Of a stretch of DNA of 64,000 bases, positions 59,381 through 64,000 are shown in pieces (position 1 is the first letter of the stretch; each line of letters begins with the position of its first letter). The DNA is from Paenibacillus_AB hodogayensis (lineage in GTDB: Bacteria; Bacillota; Bacilli; Paenibacillales; NBRC-103111), in the NCBI RefSeq assembly GCF_039536325.1, contig NZ_BAAAYO010000010.1, positions 496,001-560,000 on the forward strand, read 5' to 3'. Position numbers and translations under genes: made by a program. The notes under the pieces are model-generated. The model did not search any database and was not told the DNA's origin. It saw only the letters and a program-made list of their open reading frames with translations.

Positions 59381-59893
59381 CTAGTCGCGCTCCGGCCCGG
59401 GCGTCTCCGCGTGATGTTCTTCCCGCTGGTCCGAGCCGCACCGCAGGCAAAACTTGTCGCCCTCGTCCAGCTCGCCGTCGCAATTGACGCACCGGATCGT
59501 AGCTTCGATCTCCACTGCAACGACCATCGTTTCGGGAGCTGTCTCGAACCGCTTGCCGCAGTCCGGGCAAAACCGGGCCGAATAAGGCACCCGTTTGCCG
59601 CAGGAGCATGTCTTCTCGCGATTGAGCCGCTGCAGCTCCAGCTCGAGATTGCCTATTGCCCGCTCCAGGGCATCGATCTGCATCGTCAGGCGGGCAATCT
59701 CCGGCTCGGCCGCCTTCAGGTCGCCCTGCCGGAAGGCGGTATGCGCCGCGACTCCGATCTGCCGGTGCACGTCGCGGATTTGCTTGCGTTTGCCGGATAT
59801 TTGCGCCGCCAGCTTCGTTACCTCGACGGTGCGCTGCGCTTTGTCGGCAGCCCGGGTAGCGCCTTCCTTCAGTACATCCAGCCATTTCTTCAT
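59381..59893 (-). CDS. Zinc-ribbon protein with coiled coil
   Basis: A 170-residue cytoplasmic protein. Residues about 1-90 are helical and coiled-coil-prone (LTMQIDALERAIGNLELELQR). Two zinc ribbons follow: CSCGKRVPYSARFCPDCGKR (about 96-115) and CVNCDGELDEGDKFCLRCG (about 135-153), with CxC/CxxC and CxxC/CxxC pairs. The function is unknown; such double-ribbon proteins often act as protein-binding adapters. It is separated by a terminator from the unknown gene upstream of it. The C-terminal tail is acidic. Confidence 0.82.
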   Translation of the reverse strand: MKKWLDVLKEGATRAADKAQRTVEVTKLAAQISGKRKQIRDVHRQIGVAAHTAFRQGDLKAAEPEIARLTMQIDALERAIGNLELELQRLNREKTCSCGKRVPYSARFCPDCGKRFETAPETMVVAVEIEATIRCVNCDGELDEGDKFCLRCGSDQREEHHAETPGPERD

Positions 59894-59929
59894 CCTAACG
59901 CCCCCTTGCTTGTACGGACACCCGTATCC

Positions 59930-59951
59930 AAAAAAAAGAGCCTCGCGGCTC
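59930..59951 (-). terminator. Terminator of the 195-residue gene
   Basis: On the minus strand GAGCC-GCGA-GGCTC is followed by TTTTTTTT (59930-59937), 27 bases after the stop of the upstream gene. Confidence 0.88.
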
Positions 59952-59977
59952 CTTGTGTTCCAGGTAGGACAAATGCG

Positions 59978-60565
59978 TCAGGCTTCCAGTTCGAACAGCT
60001 TGCGGGCAAGCTGTGTCAGCTGCTCATCCACGCCGCGTTGGTCGTCCGTCGTGTCCGAACGATTGCGTTTGTCGAGCAATTCATCGATGCGGGTATACAC
60101 GGTCTGGATTTGCCGTTCCACGTGCTGCTTGCGGTACAGTCGCTCGAATTGGCCGACCGTATCCTTGTATTCGTATACGAGCTTATGCTTACCGGAAACG
60201 ATCTCGGAAATTCGTACGACAGAACCTCGTTTGTACACATAGTTCATCGTAAAGGCAGGATATATCCGGTTTACGATCGCATCGCCCTTGAAACGCGACA
60301 CGGCCTTGCGGATGAGATTGGACAGCAGCGGATCGTTGACGCGGCACGAGCCTTCGCATACGAACTTCCCTTTTCTGCGCTCAAACGCCAGGACGACTTC
60401 TTCTCCGGAATTGTCCTTCAGTATAATTTCTTGATCTCCATTTTCTGCGACTTTCGCCTGGAGAAATACGTTTTCGCTTTCAAACAACTGGATAAACTGG
60501 ATCATTTCGGCTTCCGTTAGAGTCAAGCAGGTTTTGACATATTCCGTCGCTAACCGCTGAGCCAT
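59978..60565 (-). CDS. Conserved-looking protein of unknown function (195 aa)
   Basis: A 195-residue cytoplasmic protein I cannot assign. It opens MAQRLATEYVKTCLTLTEAE. A beta-rich middle (about 40-120) has QEIILKDNSGEEVVLAFERR and KGKFVCEGSCRVNDPLLSNL, and a helical C terminus (about 130-195) is rich in Arg and Gln (YRKQHVERQIQTVYTRIDEL). GAGGGA precedes the ATG. No membrane segment or signal peptide is seen. A TATAAT near 60657-60662 is the likely -10. It forms its own unit with a clean terminator. The regular structure and normal codon use argue for a real gene. Confidence 0.75.
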   Translation of the reverse strand: MAQRLATEYVKTCLTLTEAEMIQFIQLFESENVFLQAKVAENGDQEIILKDNSGEEVVLAFERRKGKFVCEGSCRVNDPLLSNLIRKAVSRFKGDAIVNRIYPAFTMNYVYKRGSVVRISEIVSGKHKLVYEYKDTVGQFERLYRKQHVERQIQTVYTRIDELLDKRNRSDTTDDQRGVDEQLTQLARKLFELEA

Positions 60566-60827
60566 AAAAATCCCTCGATTCTCTTGTTTAAACCCAACAA
60601 TCCATCCCGACCTATAGGGTCCGCTTTGAATGGATCCAACTGCGTTACCTTAATTAATTATACTATATCTCGCCGTAATATTCCTGCTAAATTTTCGCGG
60701 AAAACAAGCAAAATCCAGAAAAATCGGCAGCCAAGCGCAATTTGTCCGCAATGTTGTCTGGATCTCTCCGGATCGCTCCCCAATTTCGCGTATTCGCAGC
60801 CGCATGTTGCGAAATTGCCGGATATGC

Positions 60828-60864
60828 GAAAAAGGCAAAGAAGCGGACCGCATCAGTCCGCTTC
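60828..60864 (-). terminator. Terminator of lonA-engB, overlapping the engB stop
   Basis: On the minus strand GAAGCGGAC-TGATGCG-GTCCGCTTC is followed by TTTGCCTTTTTC. The TGA stop of engB is the first codon of the loop, so the last codons form the stem. Confidence 0.88.
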
Positions 60865-61482
60865 GTTTCCCGCCGCTTCCGGACGCGCTTGCTCCGCATC
60901 GTCCGTATGCTGCAATATGTGACTCCACAGCTCTTCCTTGCCAAGTCCCGTCTCCGAAGAGAACATGATAACGCGGTCGGTCCCGCGCACGAGCAGCGTT
61001 TCCTTGACCTGCTTCAAATGCTTGGGCCACCGGCTGCGCGGAACCTTGTCCGCCTTCGTCGCCACGATGCAGATCGGAATGTCGTAATGGGACAGCCAAT
61101 CGTACATAGCCGTATCGTCGCGGCTCGGCGGATGGCGCAAGTCCACCAGCAAGATGACCATGCGCAGCCGGTCGCGGTTCAGTAAATACGATTCGATGAA
61201 TTTGCCCCATTGCTGCCTCTGGGACATTGACACTTTCGCATACCCGTAGCCGGGCAGATCGACGAAAAACAGCTTCTCGTTGATTTTATAAAAGTTGAGC
61301 GTCTGCGTCTTGCCCGGCTGCGAGCTGGTGCGAGCCAAGTTTTTGCGCTGGATCATCTTGTTGATCAGCGACGATTTCCCCACGTTGGACCGGCCGGCCA
61401 GCGCAATCTCCGGCAGCCCGTCCTCCGGGTACTGATCGGGTCCGACCGCGCTTATTACGAATTCCGCTTGAGTTACGTTCAT
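60853..61482 (-). CDS. engB: Ribosome biogenesis GTPase EngB (YsxC)
   Basis: EngB is a GTPase needed for 50S assembly. The 209-residue protein has G1 LAGRSNVGKSSLI near 29, G3 DLPGYGYAKVS near 75, G4 ATKADKVPRSRW and G5 FSSETGLG. GGAGGG precedes the ATG. It follows lonA by 21 bases, the order of Bacillus. Its C terminus (DDAEQARPEAAGNEAD) extends beyond the core by about 12 residues and lies over the terminator stem. Confidence 0.97.
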   Translation of the reverse strand: MNVTQAEFVISAVGPDQYPEDGLPEIALAGRSNVGKSSLINKMIQRKNLARTSSQPGKTQTLNFYKINEKLFFVDLPGYGYAKVSMSQRQQWGKFIESYLLNRDRLRMVILLVDLRHPPSRDDTAMYDWLSHYDIPICIVATKADKVPRSRWPKHLKQVKETLLVRGTDRVIMFSSETGLGKEELWSHILQHTDDAEQARPEAAGNEAD

Positions 61483-61503
61483 TTCCGGTTTCTCCCTCCA
61501 GCA

Positions 61504-63843
61504 TCAAGAAATCGAGACCGGACGCACGAGAGCGTGCTCCAGTACTTGATCCATATGATGCACCGGAATAAAGGTCAGCTCGCCGCGGACCGTTTCCGGA
61601 ATTTCGATCAAATCTTTTTCGTTGTCTTTCGGCAGCAGGATCGTTTTGACGCCGGCACGGTGAGCGGCCAGCGACTTTTCCTTCAGCCCGCCGATCGGCA
61701 GCACGCGACCCCGAAGCGTGATCTCACCGGTCATCGCCACCGATTTGGATACCGGTATGTTGGTCAAGGCCGAGATGAGCGCTGTGGCCATCGTAATGCC
61801 CGCAGAAGGGCCGTCCTTCGGAATGGCGCCTTCCGGGATATGGATATGAATATCGTTTTTCTCGTGAAAATCGGCGGCTATGCCGAGCTGTCCGGCTTTC
61901 GAGCGCGTATAGCTGAAAGCGGCCTGAGCCGATTCCTTCATCACGTCGCCCAGCTTACCGGTAAGCGTCAGTTTCCCGTTGCCGGGCATAACCGTCACCT
62001 CGATCACCAGCGTGTCGCCGCCGACCTCGGTCCAGGCGAGCCCGTTGACCGCCCCGACCTGGTCCTCCTGATCGGCGATGCTGACGCGGAACTTGGCCGG
62101 TCCGAGGAAGTCCTTCAGGTTGTCGACCGTTACGGCAACGGTTTGCTGCTCCCCGCTGGATACGATCATCTTCGCGGATTTGCGGCAGATGGTGGCGATT
62201 TGCTGCTCCAGATTCCGCACGCCGGCCTCTCGGGTATACTCGCGAACGACCTTCATGAGCGTTTTCTCGTCTGTTTGCAGTTGTTCCTTCGTCAGCCCGT
62301 GATCGTTAATCTGCTTCGGCAGCAAGTAACGGATCGCGATTTGCAGCTTCTCGATTTCCGTATAGCCGGGAATGTACAGCATCTCCATCCGGTCCAGCAG
62401 CGGACGCGGAATGTTGTGCACGGCATTGGCCGTCGTGACGAACATGACGTTCGATAAATCGAAGGGCAGTTCGATATAATGATCGCTAAAAGTTCCGTTT
62501 TGCTCGGGATCGAGCACTTCAAGCAAAGCTGACGCCGGGTCTCCCCGGAAATCCATCGCCATCTTGTCGATTTCGTCGAGCAGCATGACCGGGTTGTTGC
62601 TGCCGACATTTTTCAGTCCCTGCATGATGCGGCCCGGCATCGCTCCGACGTAGGTGCGGCGGTGGCCGCGTATTTCCGCTTCGTCGCGTACCCCGCCAAG
62701 CGAGATGCGCACGAATTTGCGGTTCAAGGAACGGGCGATCGAGCGGGCGATCGACGTTTTGCCGACTCCGGGAGGACCGACGAGACACAAAATCGGCCCC
62801 TTCAGCTTCTGAACAAGCTGCTGTACGGCCAAATATTCAAGCACCCGCTCCTTCGGTTTCTCCAGACCATAATGGTCCTCATTCAACACGTCCTCGGCCT
62901 TGCCTATGTCCAGGTCGTCCTCGGTACGTTTGGACCACGGCAGCGCCAGCAGCCAGTCGACATAGTTGCGGATGACCGCGCCTTCGGCCGAGGTGGCCGG
63001 CATTTTCTCCAGCCGGTCGATTTCCTTCTCGATCTTCTCGCGCACTTTATCCGGAACGCCCGCTTCCTGCAGCTGCGTCCGCAGCTCCTCGGCCTCGCCC
63101 GCGCGCCCTTCCTTCTCGCCCAGCTCTTTCTGGATCGCCTTCATCTGCTCGCGCAAAAAGTATTCCTTCTGCGTCTTTTCCATCTGCTTCTTGACGCGCT
63201 GGTTGATTTTGCGCTCCAGCTCCAATACTTCGCGCTCGTTGTTCAGGAAGTTAAGCAGCTTCTCCAGCCGCTCCCGTACGTCGACCGTTTCGAGAATGTC
63301 CTGCTTGTCTTTGATTTTCAACGACAGATGGCTTGTGATGACGTCGGCCAGACGGCCAGGCTCGTCGATATCGGAGACGGCGGCCAGCGTTTCCGGAGTC
63401 ACCTTTTTGGACAGATTGATGTAGTTCTCGAACTGGCTCAGCACCGTACGCATAAGCGCGTCGATTTCCGAATCGGTCGTTACCTGCTCCGGCAGCTCTT
63501 TGACCGTCACTTCGTAGTATTCGGTGTTCGCCACGTATTCCACGATTTCCGCGCGCATAACCCCTTCTACAAGCACCCGGATCGTTCCGTTCGGCAGCTT
63601 GAGCATTTGCCGCACTTTGGAAATCGTCCCAACCTGGTAAATATCGTCCTTCTGCGGTTCTTCAATATTAATCTCCGACTGCGAACAGAGAAGTATCATT
63701 TCGTCGTCGACCATAGCCTGTTCCAGAGCCTTGACCGATTTTTCGCGGCCAACGTCCAGATGCAGCACCATGCTCGGGTAAACCAGCAGCCCCCGCAACG
63801 GAAGAAGCGGCAAGCGGCGTACCTTCGGCTTATTCGGACCCAT
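61504..63843 (-). CDS. lonA: ATP-dependent protease Lon
   Basis: LonA degrades damaged and regulatory proteins. The 779-residue protein has an N-terminal substrate domain (about 1-205, LPLLPLRGLLVYPSMVLHLD), a coiled coil, an AAA+ module with Walker A GPPGVGKTS near 355 and Walker B VMLLDEIDKM near 420, and a serine-lysine protease domain with Ser680 in DGPSAGITMA and Lys723 in GGLKEKSLAAH. GGAGGTG lies eight bases before the ATG. It heads lonA-engB. The neighbouring tig-clpX-lonB genes of Bacillus would lie beyond the right edge. Confidence 0.98.
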   Translation of the reverse strand: MGPNKPKVRRLPLLPLRGLLVYPSMVLHLDVGREKSVKALEQAMVDDEMILLCSQSEINIEEPQKDDIYQVGTISKVRQMLKLPNGTIRVLVEGVMRAEIVEYVANTEYYEVTVKELPEQVTTDSEIDALMRTVLSQFENYINLSKKVTPETLAAVSDIDEPGRLADVITSHLSLKIKDKQDILETVDVRERLEKLLNFLNNEREVLELERKINQRVKKQMEKTQKEYFLREQMKAIQKELGEKEGRAGEAEELRTQLQEAGVPDKVREKIEKEIDRLEKMPATSAEGAVIRNYVDWLLALPWSKRTEDDLDIGKAEDVLNEDHYGLEKPKERVLEYLAVQQLVQKLKGPILCLVGPPGVGKTSIARSIARSLNRKFVRISLGGVRDEAEIRGHRRTYVGAMPGRIMQGLKNVGSNNPVMLLDEIDKMAMDFRGDPASALLEVLDPEQNGTFSDHYIELPFDLSNVMFVTTANAVHNIPRPLLDRMEMLYIPGYTEIEKLQIAIRYLLPKQINDHGLTKEQLQTDEKTLMKVVREYTREAGVRNLEQQIATICRKSAKMIVSSGEQQTVAVTVDNLKDFLGPAKFRVSIADQEDQVGAVNGLAWTEVGGDTLVIEVTVMPGNGKLTLTGKLGDVMKESAQAAFSYTRSKAGQLGIAADFHEKNDIHIHIPEGAIPKDGPSAGITMATALISALTNIPVSKSVAMTGEITLRGRVLPIGGLKEKSLAAHRAGVKTILLPKDNEKDLIEIPETVRGELTFIPVHHMDQVLEHALVRPVSIS

Positions 63844-63899
63844 GCTTTACGCACCTCCACAAGCTTCATCGATAGCGAACGGTTTTAAGATTCCCCAAC

Positions 63900-63929
63900 A
63901 TTCTATCAAAACTGCACGTAAAACACCAA
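63900..63929 (-). promoter_or_regulatory. Sigma-A promoter of lonA-engB
   Basis: On the minus strand TTGGTG (63924-63929), 18 bases, TAGAAT (63900-63905). No clear CIRCE or CtsR heptad is seen in the visible leader. Confidence 0.55.
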
Positions 63930-63978
63930 TTTGCCGCATCCCGTCTGCTTGTTTAAGCGAGGCCGGGTTGCGGCAAAT
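63929..63978. terminator. Hairpin upstream of lonA
   Basis: ATTTGCCGCATCCCG (63929-63943) pairs with CGGGTTGCGGCAAAT (63964-63978) with one mismatch, and a small GCTT/AAGC stem lies in the loop. It probably ends the gene upstream of the window. The lonA -35 begins inside it. Confidence 0.65.
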
Positions 63979-64000
63979 GGGCGGACGGCGGCCCGAAGCA

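Noticed and set aside
61504..64000. CtsR or CIRCE site before lonA
   Set aside because: No GGTCAAA-type heptad repeat or CIRCE palindrome is visible in the 157 bases available.
1..64000. tRNA, rRNA, insertion sequences, prophage or integrase genes
   Set aside because: No transposase, integrase or phage protein was recognised, and no tRNA cloverleaf or rRNA stretch was noticed by eye; a dedicated scan was not possible.

Overview
The window reads as a chromosome segment from a GC-rich, endospore-forming Gram-positive bacterium of the Paenibacillaceae type. Three things point there: sporulation genes (bofC, safA, pheA, spo0B, spoIVFA/B, spoVID), an SLH-domain amidase and a DUF4321 protein, and gene order that follows the Bacillus core (mreBCD-minCD-spoIVFAB-rplU-prp-rpmA-spo0B-obg; valS-folC; spoVID-hemL; hemAX..CDB; engB-lonA). 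A ruvC gene and an RNase G gene separate it from Bacillus subtilis itself. Nearly all genes lie on the minus strand. The only assembly defect is a 52-base N gap at 4945-4996.

Layout. 1-9.0 kb: ruvC (cut by the left edge), a divergent AAA+ ATPase, bofC, safA, pheA (its end lost in the gap) and a thrR-hom-thrB operon. 9.2-15.6 kb: an accessory insertion between thrR and obg, holding a Nudix hydrolase, an 880-base repeat-rich stretch without a convincing gene, a CE7 esterase, a divergent MFS/LysR pair and a stand-alone murE. 15.8-30.8 kb: ribosome, sporulation, cell-shape and division core (obg, spo0B, rpmA, prp, rplU, rng, spoIVFB, spoIVFA, rodA, minD, minC, mreD, mreC, mreB, radC), then mgtC, maf and a DUF4321 gene. 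31-45 kb: SLH amidase, SPOR protein, murC, folC, valS behind a T-box, spoVID, a phosphodiester glycosidase with a 39-base minisatellite, and several very small membrane-protein genes. 45-58 kb: nearly the whole heme pathway in three transcription units (hemL; hemE-hemH-cgoX; hemA-hemX-sirC-hemC-cobA/hemD-hemB), with a Crp/Fnr-type regulator between the first two. 58-64 kb: two unknown proteins, speD, a zinc-ribbon protein, engB and lonA.

How the genes fit together. Glutamyl-tRNA is carried through HemA, HemL, HemB, HemC and HemD to uroporphyrinogen III. From there HemE, CgoX and HemH lead toward heme, while the SUMT part of the CobA-HemD fusion and the SirC-like protein open the siroheme branch. 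RodA, MreBCD, MurC, MurE, MinCD, the amidase and the SPOR protein act on wall growth and division. SpoIVFA/FB, BofC, SafA, SpoVID and Spo0B act at successive stages of sporulation.

No cassette can be called a new defence or biosynthetic system. The least explained signals are a 109-base palindromic element touching the safA stop codon, a repeat cluster at 9.8-10.4 kb, four ribosome-site-bearing genes for 32-54 residue membrane proteins, a roughly 270-base leader upstream of mgtC, and the His/Asn/Glu and Met/Pro repeat tail of SafA. All domain positions are estimates made by eye from the translated sequence; no database search was run.
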